Source: Episyrphus balteatus (Eukaryota > Arthropoda > Insecta > Diptera > Syrphidae). Taken from it: 64,000 nucleotides of DNA. Shown in pieces: positions 1 through 12,400 of this stretch (the first letter of the stretch is position 1; each line of letters begins with the position of its first letter). Position numbers and translations under genes: made by a program. The notes under the pieces are model-generated. The model did no database searches, was not told the DNA's origin, and saw only the letters and a list, made by a program, of their open reading frames with translations. The stretch is from assembly GCF_945859705.1 (NCBI RefSeq), contig NC_079137.1, positions 74,732,277 to 74,796,276 of the forward strand, given 5' to 3'.

Positions 1-438
1 AAAAAGCTTTGACATAAAAGCTACTTTTATCATAAGAGCAAGTACGTGCGACCCCAGTCGTGCATTTTATTTTTATTTAAAGCGATACAAAAAAAAAGTT
101 ATACATATGGCAAAATTGCAGAGAATTTTGAGGTGAAAAATATTTTCTCGGAAGGTTTTTTCATATTTTTGATAGAAAGTGTTTTTTTGTTTTGTTTTGA
201 ACATAAAAGACGCAAAATTAAATATTTTACAACAAACTTTTACCTAGGATGAATAGAAGTCGAGATATTTAATAAAAACTAAAATCCAACATGGCGGCCA
301 AAAAGTGAATTTCAAAAGTGCGAAAAATCAAATAATGACATTCACCTAATTCTCTATCGAATGAGCAAAAACAATTTGGGGGTGGTATAAACTGCTGGGT
401 CGCCCATATATGAACATCTGGACTATAAGTCAATGTTT

Positions 439-461
439 GGGGGGGGGGGGGGGGGGGGGGG
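439..461 (+). repeat. Poly-G homopolymer of 23 G
   Basis: An uninterrupted run of 23 G on the plus strand, seen directly. It is unusual in such AT-rich DNA. It could form a G-quadruplex, and its true length may be misjudged because long homopolymers are sequenced poorly. Confidence 0.9.
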
Positions 462-1639
462 TTCAAATTAAAAGGTCTAACTCAATATAAGGTCTAAGCA
501 CATCTTTTTTCTTACAAATAAAATCTCACTTCCTCGCTGACATTTAAATAGAATCACAACAACAAATTTATGTGAATTCTAAAAATACCCTCAGAAAATG
601 CAAATACCTGATTTAACCAACACTTTTCCTATAAATACTTATGTACCTTACCTACCTTCAATACACTTCCAAGTGCAATATGCGTCGATCGTTTACTTAC
701 CTACCTAACATTCAAAACCACAAAGTCAATCCATCTTAAAATACTTAACACCATCACAAACAAACAAATCAACACAACACACTAAAAGTAAATACTTCTT
801 TAAGAGAAAACACCTGTCTGCTTTTCAATTGCCTATACCTACCATACGGCCTTATAGAAGTCTCTTATTACGAAAAATCAGTGTTTGCAACCTGTGGGAA
901 TGGGACAAAATGAAAGTAACACAACATCATAACAGTTCTTCGTGGTTAAAACTTACTTACACACATTTTTTTTCTCATGTTTTTGTTTACTAACATTCTT
1001 TCAAGACTAAACCAGGTAAGTCAGGTAAAATAAGTAAACAGAAATAATAGTTAAAGGTAAAGTAAAAACGAAAAGAAAACCACTCAATAAAACAAAGAGT
1101 GGAAAAATAATAAAAGATACAACTTTGAGAGAAAGATACAAGAAATTGTAAGAATATCAAGTTGTGTGTCATAGATACTGTTGAAATGAGAAGAACAAAA
1201 TCTAAAAAATAACCAAGAAGAAGTGTGAAATATAAATTGGTGAAGAAATTTCTGATTTACCCTATGAACTCTGTTTTTTATTTCTTTTTTTTTTCAAATT
1301 TATGGAAAATGACTTGAACTTATTTTTGAAATCGGTAAAACCGTATTGTAAAAGGGTTTCAGTGAAATGATTTCTTTTGCGTATCCGGTGTACATAAGAA
1401 AAACACATACTTACATATATAACCAGCGGATGAATAAGGCGCTTTCAATGATTCCTTAGTTTTTAAATTAAAAATTATTAGTTTTGAAGTTATAAGGGAA
1501 AATATACTAACTACTACGCACTTAGCGGTCAAAAATAATCCTCTTTTTAGCTTCGCCGCAGTCTGCAGTATTTTTGTTTTGTTCAAATTTAGATTTTTTT
1601 TTACTTTTCTATGGCAAATCAAATTAAATTCAAGACTGA

Positions 1640-2460
1640 ATCGCACGTGCTTACTCTTATGTTAAAAGTTGCTTGGAGTATTAAGGGCCATTATATGCTG
1701 AATTTTTCCTCTGCGTAAACTGTCACATAAGGATTTATGTTGAACATAAAGCTTAATTTTCAATTCAGCAAACGGCTCTAAAACTTTTCAAAAATTTATA
1801 AAAGAAATATTTTAAATAAATTAAAAAAAAAATATTAAAAAGTAGGTTATATAATATTTGGTTAAAGAGGTTACAAAAAATTCTCTTTAATGGTTTACAC
1901 TCCAAACAAAGAATTTTTTAGAATGAATTTTTGTTTTAATATACATTATACAAATTTTAAAAAAGTTTTCAAAAAAAAAAAATAGGTATGCCAGCAAAAA
2001 GAAAATTTTATTTGACAAATAAAATCAAAATTTTAAAAAATCTCATTGATCAGTTTTAAAAAAATTGATTTTTTCAAAAAAAAAAATTAATTTTTTTTAT
2101 TCAAAAAATGATCTTTTGAAATTTTTCTAAATTTTAATACCTATTAGAGTTACAAAAACTTTTTTACTTCATTTTTTTAATTGATATTGGTCGTAAAGTT
2201 TAAATTTCAAACAAAAAGAAAACAGTTCTATGGCAAGTTCCGTTGAGAACGGTCAAAAAAATATTGAAGGTTTTCAAAAGTGAGACCTTATTTGGCATAT
2301 TACATAAGTTATTTTAAATCAAAATCGTTAGAGCATTAAGAAAAACAACTTTTTCCATTTTAGTTATATAATGAGGACCGCTAATTTTGATCCTACAAAA
2401 ATTTCAATTTCCCTTCAACTATTATGAAGTTTCAAGTAATTCCCTTCAGTGGCTTTGGCT
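1640..2460. repeat. Partial copy of a dispersed foldback repeat family
   Basis: This stretch shares, in order, several blocks with the copy at about 37850-38560: a GCACGT.CTTACTCTTATG-type motif, a block around AAATCAAAATCGTTAGAGC, a block containing TCAATTTCCC, and short AACGGT-type stretches between them. It has no coding capacity. It is diverged and truncated relative to the copy near 38 kb. Confidence 0.6.
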
Positions 2461-4117
2461 GTGGCGAATTGCGAGACCCCCTTTTTTTGCAATTTCTTTG
2501 ATCGTTATATGTCATGTCTAATTATTTATTTTTTGTTTTTGTAATATTTAAAAAATAAGCAAATAGAATTAAGAAGAAAAAAAAAGTTGAAAAATATTTC
2601 TTTTTAAGTTAGTTTTATGGTTCCTATTCGAAAGAATTTTATTTTATTTTACTAACACTGACGGCAAAGAAAATGAAGATTTTGTAAATAATTGACTCTG
2701 CTATTAATCTTAGTTTTGAGTGTGGTGGAAAAGTTGTAATTCACAGATTTTCCATATACACTATGGCGTATACGTACTTTTCTTTTGTGTATTTTAAGCA
2801 TTAAGCATTTCGACTTCTCTAAAAAACTTTGTAATCCTTTTTAAGAACAGATGATTTTTTTTTTTAGTAGAAGGAGCGGGACTAGAAGTCACTGAGGCAA
2901 TAATTAGTTACCTAACAGCTTAAAAAAAACAGTGTATCCTTTAAAATTAAGATCGCATGACACCAGACAAATGCGAGCAAATAAAAATTGTGGCGATACG
3001 GCTTTGTTCTTTTTTTATTTCTCTTTGCTTTTTTGTCCATTACAAGAAGGTGTACTAAAAAATTATTTTTTACCTTATTTACTACTACTTATTTTTTTTG
3101 GCAAAACAATGCTTATTTTGTTATTTGCACAAAATAGCCAAAAAATGTCCAAACTCAAACTCTTCAGCAAGAAAAGAAATATTTATTATTTTTTTTTTTT
3201 GCTGTGAAACGTTTTTTTTTTCTTCATTTTAAATACAAAACCATCGAGGGACTTTTAATAAAAATCTTTTGAGAAAGAGACCATTGAGAAAAAAACACAA
3301 CTTAAATTGGTTGAAAATCGACAACTGCAGAATTTTTTCAATTGCTGGCCTTACATCCAGATTTTCGGGATGAAATTTGTATATACCTACCATTTCCTTA
3401 AACGTTGAAGGTCCACAGAGTAATAAATTATTTGAATATCTAAAAATGGAATACCTATTTAAATGATAATAATTGTTTACATTTTCTAAAATCAATTCTT
3501 CTCTATGTTAACCAGACATCATCAAATATAAACATGCCCTATACGGAAATCAATGCAAAAACATTGAGCCTCATTCACGGATCAAACCTTTGACTGAATA
3601 ACAAATCTTTAGGTACTATATAGATCTAGATTCCCGACAGTTGAGTCTTTTAATATTGTTTCAAGAATCTAACTCAAAGAGACTCTCAAAAGAGAACAAT
3701 GTTTATCTACTCTTTTTCTTACTTTGATTTCTTGTTATTCCCATAACTTTACTTATATTGGTTCAAAACAATTTTATTTTCAGACTCTTTTAAGTCTTTT
3801 TCTTCATCTTTATGACCAACTATCTTCAGTCTGAGTCTGATGTTACGTGGCGACGGTAACGGAATTTGAAAAAGACAGAAAACGCACACAAAAGATCGGT
3901 CAGAAAAACTTTCATCGATTAATTTAAGAAGGAAACAAAAAAAAAAAAAAACAAGATCAAAAATTCTTCACAAGAGAAAGTACCCAAAAACGTGGGTTCT
4001 CAATTAAGTGCTAATTTGATAGTAAATGAAGATGAAGATCTTTAAATTGCAAAGTGATAAGCTTCTTTATTTTTGAGTGAGAAAAAAAAATAAAAAAGAA
4101 AAAGTAACCAATAAACA

Positions 4118-7100
4118 ATGGCTACTTTAACAAGTACACTCTTAAAACGACGTACAACAACAACAACAAATGCATCAGCTAAAAAGTATAATAAACTTAA
4201 CCACGTAGAAAATTCCTCGCTAACGTCAAGCTCGATTGCTGCTGCAGCAGCTTTAGGAAATGAAAGACTCCACCAACAGCGCAGCCGTAAAGGAGGCTCC
4301 TCCAATGGCACTGGGGGTGGTCGTGGATCAAGTGAGAAGCTTGAAAAATTCTCAATAGCCGCCGATCGTTCGGCGTCCGTTTCGACAAACGCTTCATATC
4401 ACGAATCGTGTTGTAGTGAGATTTTGGCCAATTTTCAAAATACCACCGATACTGAAAAACTCTCACGAACAAGTGTTGCACGATCGTTTGCGAGTGGCGG
4501 AAATGGTGATAATGCCGCGTGTTCATGTTGTTGCTGTACGGAGGCAGCAGATTACTCTTTAATGCTTAATAATTCACAGCAACGGAAATATGAGGAGCGT
4601 GCGAACTTTATGATCAGTTTGAAATTTGATTTGGTGGCGTTATTGCTGTTTGTGGTGGCGTTTTGTACGCGTTTTTATAAGCTTTCAACGCCAAATAATG
4701 TTGTGTGAGTATAGGTTTTTTTTTTTCAATTTATTTGCGTAGTTGTAAAAATATTTTTGTCAAATATCTTGGAATGAAATCAAAATACATTAATTAAACT
4801 GGGAAAATATAGGTGCAGGTCTTTTCGAAATAAGACTTGAAGGCAAAAAGCGACTTATGCGAGTTGAATGTCTCCTTAAGAGATGTGGCCTACTTTTTTT
4901 AACATAGCTCTACAAAGAGGTAGACTGGTTGTATAGTGTGTTTGGTGAGACTGGTGATTGCTTGATTCACCTAGTGCCAGTTACACGAGTGTGGTGGGCA
5001 GCTTAAAAGACTGGGCGCTCCACTCAATTAAGTGTTTGGTCTGGTTTTTGTTTGGTTTTTAATTCCCGTTTGTGACTTTTATAATCACTTGATCAGCCGG
5101 TGGCGGGAATTTGTGTGCCATTTTTTTGGTTTTATTACTTTTTTTGTGGAATGTCTGAGAACCACAAATTTACAAAAGAATGCCATTGAGACAATTCAAG
5201 CGTGACTGAAATTAACCACTCCTCAAATGCATTGACTTTAAGAAAATTTTTATTATGAGAAAATGTTGTTTACAATTTTTTTTTTCTTCTTGGGCAGTGT
5301 TTTGGAGACATTTAATTGCACTTGATTTAAGAGATTTTATAATTTTTAATGTATTTTTTTTTTTTGTTAACTATGACGAATGGGTAATACAGTAAGTATA
5401 CTGTGTTACCCAGTCGTCATAGGTGTGTCAAAATGTCACGTTTACATGCTTCGGTGCGGCGTTTAATGACTTAATGACAACATTCTTATTTTTTAATGAC
5501 CATTTTGGGTTGCTTAAATGTAACTTAAAACAATATAGAAATAGATACCTATTTGTAATATTATAATGAGGCTATTAACATGACAATTATATTTGTCTGC
5601 GATGGCGATGTGTACTTAACAAAGCATGGCATTTTGGTTCTATGATTTATTTAGTTTTTTATAGAAAATAGAGGATCATTTTGACACTGTTTAAAAGTCG
5701 GTTCTGTTTCTTTTTAAATTTACTTTTTAATAATAGAGTAAAATTGGTATTATTTAATGAAACTTTTATTATTTGGGGGAGAGTACGATAACTAAGGCGG
5801 CAAGAATTGATAACGGTATTTTTAAGAGTTCAATACAATCATTTTTTTACTATTCTATCTCCCCCCATTTAGGCGGGAGGGGCAATTTTTTAAAATATGT
5901 ATGGCGAAAAATTAAAAAAAAATCATTAAAAAACAACGGCAACACTCACAGTTATAAATGATAACTTTTTCAAAAGCCAGAATTGCACACTTAATTCTTA
6001 TTTTTAAATCAAATTATTTCAATTAAATTTTCTCGAAACAATCAACTTCAAAGTCAAAATTTGTGTAAAAAAGTTTTAAAAAACACATTTAATACTATTT
6101 TTACCAAGACTATGAATTTAAATATGAAATTAATCGATAAAATAAACTGCCTCAATTAATTTATTACCAAATTTTGAAAACCATATGCTTCTATGTCTTC
6201 TAGTTTTTGAGAAAATTGAAAATTAAAAAACTTCCTTTCTATCAAATTTGTATTTTTTTAGTTTTTTCGTGTTTAAATAAACATTATGCTTGCAAGCAGT
6301 ATGCCCCCTTGCAACCCCCTGCTTGATCTCACTATTATAGGATTTGGGGTGGGTGCGAGTTTGGGTGTAGGCAAATTTTCTTCAGAATATAAAAGTTTTT
6401 TCGAATTCAAAAGAAACTTTGTACATACCCAATACCCAACCTTGACCCCACCCCAAATCCTTTAGTGTGCCCAAGCAGGGGGGTTTGCAGGGGGCCATCT
6501 CACTTTGATACACCTTGAACTTCATACTCTTCTACCATTTTTATTTATTTTTAAGTATTCTTTTTAAAAATATCGCGAGATTCTTGGGACCAATTACAAA
6601 TTATTTCGAAAACCATTGATTGAAATAACTTGATTTAAAAATTTGAACTACATACATAAAAGTAGAATTTTGGCTTTTGAAAAAGGTCTCATTCATAACT
6701 CTAAGTGTTGCCGTTGTTTTTTAATAATTTTTTTTTAATTTTTTGTCATATTTTAGAAAATTGCCCCTCCCGCCTAAACGGGGGGAGAAAGACCCCCCCC
6801 CATTGTAAAAAATGATTGTATTGAACTCCTCTACAAAATACCGTTATCAATTCTTTTGCATTTTCAAATAAAACTTATTTGATTTTGATGATACTTTTAA
6901 AATAGACAATTTTAAGTATTTTCAACTGTGCCTATTTTTATAAGTCGGTAACAAATTAAAAAGGCTAAATTTAATTTTTAATATATCAAAATTAAAAAAA
7001 CAGTTTTTTTTAAGTATAGTTATAGGTACTCATAGCATAATTATAAATATAATATTTTCAAATAAAATCGGATATTTTTATAGTACAATAGTTGACCCGG

Positions 7101-10100
7101 CGGACTTCGTTACGCCTCTTCTACTTGCTTTTATGGAACATAAATAATTTGATTATTAAAACTTATTATTTTTTTTTTTTTAATTATCAAAATCAAAATT
7201 TTTGGGTTTAAAAGTACCTATGCTTAGAATCGATGTTCAAGTACAGAAAATATAGAATAAAACACTATTTTTAAAATTCTTGAGTTTATGTCTAGGTTTT
7301 AAATTGTATTGTTGCAAAGATTGAAATATCTTCATTTTATATAACAGGTTAAAAAATTAAAATTGGTTGGAAACTGACAAAGCGAGAGTATGTACTTGCA
7401 ATGCCTGAAGGTCTAAAAACAACAATTTTTTGTCCTTAAATGCAGATTTTGAAGGTATATTAAAAATCCACGTATGTAGTTTTAATAAATTCAATATGCC
7501 CTACAAAACGTATAAGGTCACGAGAAAAATATTTTTAAATTTTGCTTTATTTCATAAACCAAAATTTTGGTGGATACCTGTCAAGTTATTTTATTTTTGC
7601 TCTCTAATTACATACAATTTTTTTTTCAAATACCTTTTATGTTGATTTTTGATGAATTACATATTTCATGGTTTTAACTTTTATCCGTCTATCTAGGAAA
7701 TAAAAAAATTTTAGCCATACAAAATTATCTCCAAAATTTAGCCAAGCTAAAGTACATTTAAGAATTTCAGTCGAGTTTGACGCAGATTCAGCTAGAATAT
7801 CACACACTCGTTTCCAACTATGTATACGTTTTTATCTGTCACAATTTAGCGAAAGAAAAATATATCAGAAATAATTCAGAAACAAAATTTCAGCTTTAAA
7901 TTAGCCCGATCTGCGTACTAGTCATAAACATAAACTATAAAAAAGAAAGTATAGAACAAGAGTCTACTTAAATATTTAAGTTTTGTTTCAGCAAACAGTC
8001 CTTATGCATTTAAAGAACAAACTGTAAATGTTTATAATTTTAAAAATCTTAAATCAAATTTAAATTTTTTGTTTCATTCAAATAGTTAAAAGCACAAAGA
8101 ATGGCGCAAAAGTAAATGATTAATAGTTTCCAATAAGTCCACAATTTATGTGGTTCATTAACATAACAACTATGTAAATGTCAAATTAACGGTAAAGCGC
8201 AATCAAAACTTAATGCCAAATACAACTTAACTTTAAATTATCTGCAGCAAACGCCTACGATACGCATTAGATAAAAACAACAACTACTTCCTTATTTCAC
8301 CGCCACATAATATATTGGAGAATGTTGCACGTGTTCTCTGCCCATAACTTACCATTTTGTAGCTTTACACACAAAATGCCACTACAAATCGCAATGTCAC
8401 AATAGCCGGCTTAAATTGTTGAGTCACCTTTTCTTTGTTCAACTCTTTTAAAGTGCAATGTTTATAGTTCAAACAAATGGTAATTATCTAATTTTCAGTT
8501 AACATTCAATAAGGTTTAAAAAAAAACACGTGTAACCGGTTATTTAAATTCAATTAAAATTTAAACTAATGGTCTGTCTCTTGCAAAGTTATTTGTCAAA
8601 AAGAAAGTTTGGTTTAATGAAAATAAATTACTAATCCATTTATATTCACAATAAAACTATTGGCATAGATATGGTAATAAGCTCATTTAAGTGTGTTAGT
8701 TTTGAATTACTCATTAAGAAAGGTTAATGGTCTGTTGATAAATTCCAACAAATTTGCATGATAAAGCAGAAACTATAACTTTATACACAAAATGCCGGGT
8801 AATGGTAACATTTTCCGTTTGTATAATTTAACTATGAAATTATAAAAAAAAACGCACTTTTGCATAGAGGGTACGCAATTGCACGTGCTTACCGGCGATC
8901 AGCAACAACAAAAAAAAGAAAGGAAAATTTTTTTTTTAAGTTCGTACATCAGCTCTTTCGTTTTCTCATTTCTAATTAATTTTGTAATAAATTTCTATAC
9001 TTTCTTTACAGTTTCGATGAACTCCATTATGGCAAATACATATCCCTGTATATAAGAAATATTTTCTTCTTCGATCAACATCCACCTCTCGGTAAACAAC
9101 TGATTGCAGCTGTTTCCAGCTTCGCTGGCTACGATGGCAATTATACATTTCCACGAATCGGTTCTATTTACACACATAACGTACCTGTTTTTTGGCTACG
9201 ATTCCTGCCAGCACTATGTGGAAGTCTTCTCTCACCGGTAGCCTATAAGTTACTTTTGGAAATTCCAGTCAATCGATGGACCGCTTTATTAGGAGGTCTT
9301 TTGATTATTTTTGGTAAGAACAAAATAAATGATTTTCCAAAATCAGTTTATATCAATTTTTTCTTTTTAGATAATTCCCTTCTGACGCAGTCTAGATTCA
9401 TTTTAATGGAATCAATGTTACTGCTCTTTGCCTCTTTGGGTCTTTTACATCTTCTTCGTTTTCAAAAAAGCACATTCGCCAGCCCACGATGGATTATTTC
9501 TGGATTAGCTTCGGCATCATTCTTTGCTTTCGCGTTGAGCGTGAAATATGTGGGTTTTTATTCAGGATGTTTGGCATTCTATTTAATGTGTCGTTATCTT
9601 TGGAATATGCTTTATGATTCATCAGTTACAGGCAAGACACTTTCTCTACATTTTAAGATTAAAAAAGTTAACTTAAAAATTCCTTACAGATTTTCAGATA
9701 ATCCTTCAAGCAATTAGTCGAATTCTAATATTCACCATTATACCGATTGGAATTTACATTAGTGTCTTCTACCTCCATTTGAACACTCTTACCAAAGCTG
9801 GACCACACGACAATGTCATGACGAGTGCCTTTCAAGCGTCCCTGGAAGGTGGACTTGCATCGATTACAAAAGGACAACCTTTAAAAATTGTTCATGGTTC
9901 TCAAATCACCCTCCGGCATACTCACGGACGTGCTTGTTGGTTACATTCACATGCTGCTGTCTATCCTGTGAAATATCCTGATAAGCGAGGTTCTTCACAT
10001 CAACAACAAGTTACTTGTTATAGCTTTAAGGATGTCAACAATTGGTGGATTGTTAAAAGGCCAGATAAAGAGGAATTAGTTGTTGGAGATGAAATGGATC

Positions 10101-12400
10101 CTATCAAAGATGGAGATGTAATTCAGTTGGTTCATGGTATAACCAGTCGGGGACTTAACAGTCATGATGTTGCTGCACCAATGACTCCATCGTGTCAGGA
10201 AATTACATGTTATATTGATTATGAGATCAATATGGAAGGTCAACTTTTATGGAGGGTGGAGATATTGAACAAGGATACGGTGAGTTTCTTTGTCTAAATT
10301 CAAAACAAATAGTATATAGGTAAAATAGTAAATAATATCAACAAATTAAAAAAAAATGGTTACACTCATGAAACCAAGGATAAAAAAGTCTATACAAAAA
10401 TTTGGGTTTAATGATTTTTTTTCGCGGACAAAAGGGAGGGGGTGAAGGTTAAAAATATAGTGAACAAAATTTTTTTGTCGAATATCAACATATAACACTT
10501 GTTTTTAAGGTATTTTTTGATACTGAATCTAATAACATAAAAATAAAGTCAATACGATTGCTCTAAGAAAAGTTATTGCCGATTAAAAACAAGTAAACAT
10601 ATTTTTTGGTGAAAGTGTATTTTTTTGATGGGTTGAGTTCTGTGTGGGAAAGGTATAATAACAGATGACATAAATTTTGTTAATTTTTCAAAATTGGTGA
10701 AAAAGTTTTGTTTGTTATAAGAACTAAGAATCTACAGAGTCTACAAGAGTCTTGAGTGAAAGGGTGTTTTTTTTTCTAAGAAATGAACAAATTCGGAATT
10801 AGTACCACAAAAAATGGGAAAAAATGTTACAGCAATAACGGAATAACGAATATAATAAGTTTATACATTTTTTTTTTCATGTAAAAAGGTGTTTTTTTTT
10901 AAGGTTTAGAGAAAATGTGGAAAAAAGTAAGTTATAACAATGCTACCCTATTTAAATTCCGCAATTACATATGTTTCTTTTGAGATTAGAAACCAAAATC
11001 TAAAGTGCCTATAAGAATATCATGATTAAAAGGGCGTTTTTTTTAGTGAAAACAAAAATGATGGGCCACCCTAATGATTTGTTTTAGTGAAGACTTTGAA
11101 TTTGCAAGAAAAAAGAGTTTTCATAAAAAAAATTTAGGTGCGTGTTTATTTTTTCGAAGACACAGTAAAATCTGTTATTGGTCTCAAAAAGCCAATAATT
11201 CTAGTAAAACGTCTATAAACTTAAGCATAAACATTAAATTTGCTATCGAAACCAAAAATAATCTGAATCATTAGCTTTTTGGATACCTAGATTAAGTCTC
11301 TTCGAAAAAAAAACACCCTTTTCCAAAAGCAAATTTTTTGCCAAGTTTCATGATTTCACGATGACAATTTTTTTTTAAATGCCTATTTTACCTGTACTAA
11401 AATTGTTTTAATTAATTTTCTCTTTCAGGAAGGACCAATTTGGCATGCTATCAAATCTCAAATCCGTCTTATACATGTGACAACTGGTGTAGCTATGCGT
11501 TTCAGTGGCAAACAGCTTCCCGATTGGGGATTCAACCAGCATGAAGTGGTAGGAGATAGAATTATAAACAACAAAGATGCCATTTGGAATGTTGAAGAGC
11601 ATCGGTATACTAAAAGTGAGGATCCATAACAACCTTTCCTTGTAATATCCTTTACTCATTTTAACTTCTTTTTTTCTTTAGCACAAGATCAACGTGAACG
11701 TGAAAGACAACTTCTCACCGCCGAAATGATTCCAACACAAAAAACAAAGCTTTCATTTTGGGATAAATTCTTTGAATTGCAATCAAAAATGCTTTTGAGT
11801 ACAAAGAACGACATTGACTCGCATATGTATAGTTCTGAACCTCTAGAATGGCCTCTTCTCGATAAAGGGATAGCTTATTGGGTCGATAAAAGATCCAATG
11901 GACAAATACATCTCTTAGGGAATATATTAATTTGGTACTCAGCAACGGGAGCAATATTTCTATACTTTGGACTTTTAGCTTTCTATTTGATTCGAAGACA
12001 ACGTTTAGAATTTGATCTCCCACCAACAGAATGGCAGCGGTTCCTTGATATTGGTGATATATTTGTTGGTGGATATCTAATTCATTATTTGCCTTATTTC
12101 TTTGTGGATCGTACGTTATTCTTGCATAATTACATGCCATCGCTTCTATTCAAGATGCTGCTACTTTGTTATATGTTTGAACATGTGGACTACTTGCTAA
12201 GACAATATACGAAAAATCGCTGGTTTGTACGCACATATCGATTAGCAGTGATAGCATGGATATTTGGAGTATTTCATGTTTATAGAAAATTATTACCATT
12301 AACTTATGGTATTGATAAATTAACATCAAATGAAGTTATACAATTGAGATGGAAAGATACTTGGGATTTAATTATTCATAAAGAATTAACTGGAAAATAA
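4118..12400 (+). CDS. rt: Protein O-mannosyltransferase 1 (rotated abdomen / POMT1)
   Basis: A multi-pass ER enzyme that, with POMT2 (twisted), moves mannose from dolichyl-phosphate-mannose to Ser/Thr of dystroglycan and other secreted proteins. Coding exons by splice sites and conserved reading: 4118-4704, 9012-9313, 9371-9631, 9690-10279, 11429-11615 and 11682-12400, giving 881 aa, close to the fly protein. Residues 1-160 are a low-complexity Ser/Thr/Asn-rich cytosolic extension. The first membrane segment follows, then the luminal loop with VFDELHYGKY (Asp198-Glu199, the conserved PMT acidic pair). Exons 4-5 carry the MIR region (CWLHSH, SSHQQQVTCY, DVNNWWIVK, LNSHDVAAP), which matches POMT1 better than POMT2. 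Exon 6 holds the C-terminal membrane segments and ends in RWKDTWDLIIHKE. Intron 1 is 4.3 kb; intron 3 uses a GC donor. The start is the first ATG of a long exon. An AATAAA lies at 12399-12404, overlapping the stop, and another at 12674. Very sure of family, sure of POMT1. Confidence 0.96.
5371..5422. repeat. 52-bp near-perfect palindrome in rt intron 1
   Basis: CTATGACG.ATGGGTAATACAG is followed four bases later by its near reverse complement ending GTCGTCATAG. The hairpin has a tiny loop. It may be the remnant of a minimal foldback element; no function can be read from it. Confidence 0.75.
5800..6856. mobile_element. Foldback (long inverted-repeat) element in rt intron 1
   Basis: The left arm (AAGAATTGATAACGGTATTT onward, from 5802) is mirrored by the right arm ending at about 6855. 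Complementarity continues inward through the blocks ATTTAGGCGGGAGGGGCAA, CAACGGCAACACT and AAAAGCCAGAA, and again in the central part (6300-6480, around GGATTTGGGGTGGG and its complement). No transposase frame is present. The inner block CAACGGCAACACY...AAAAGCCAGAA recurs at about 19890-19940, so it belongs to a family. No clear target duplication was found. The arms may reach about 5758 and 6885. Confidence 0.8.
10740..11320. repeat. Diverged short repeats in rt intron 4
   Basis: The block AAAGGGYGTTTTTTTT recurs near 10760, 10887 and 11028, and in inverted form near 11310. It is preceded by related TCTACARAGT/TCTAAAGTGCC-type sequence. This looks like a decayed tandem or foldback array; its limits are approximate. 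Confidence 0.4.

Larger units (their letters stand above)
1..4117. other. Repeat-rich region upstream of rt
   Basis: No convincing coding exon is visible: open frames are short, lack conserved motifs and sit in A/T-homopolymer-rich sequence. The region holds a 23-base G tract, a partial copy of a large foldback repeat family (about 1640-2460) and one more copy of that family's GCACGTACTTGCTCTTA-like motif near position 30-66. The last few hundred bases should contain the rt promoter and 5' UTR, but I see no clear TATA box or initiator that would fix a transcription start. Confidence 0.6.

Noticed and set aside
4042..4526. Minus-strand open frames overlapping the first rt exon
   Set aside because: They are antisense shadows of the rt coding exon, with no conserved motif.
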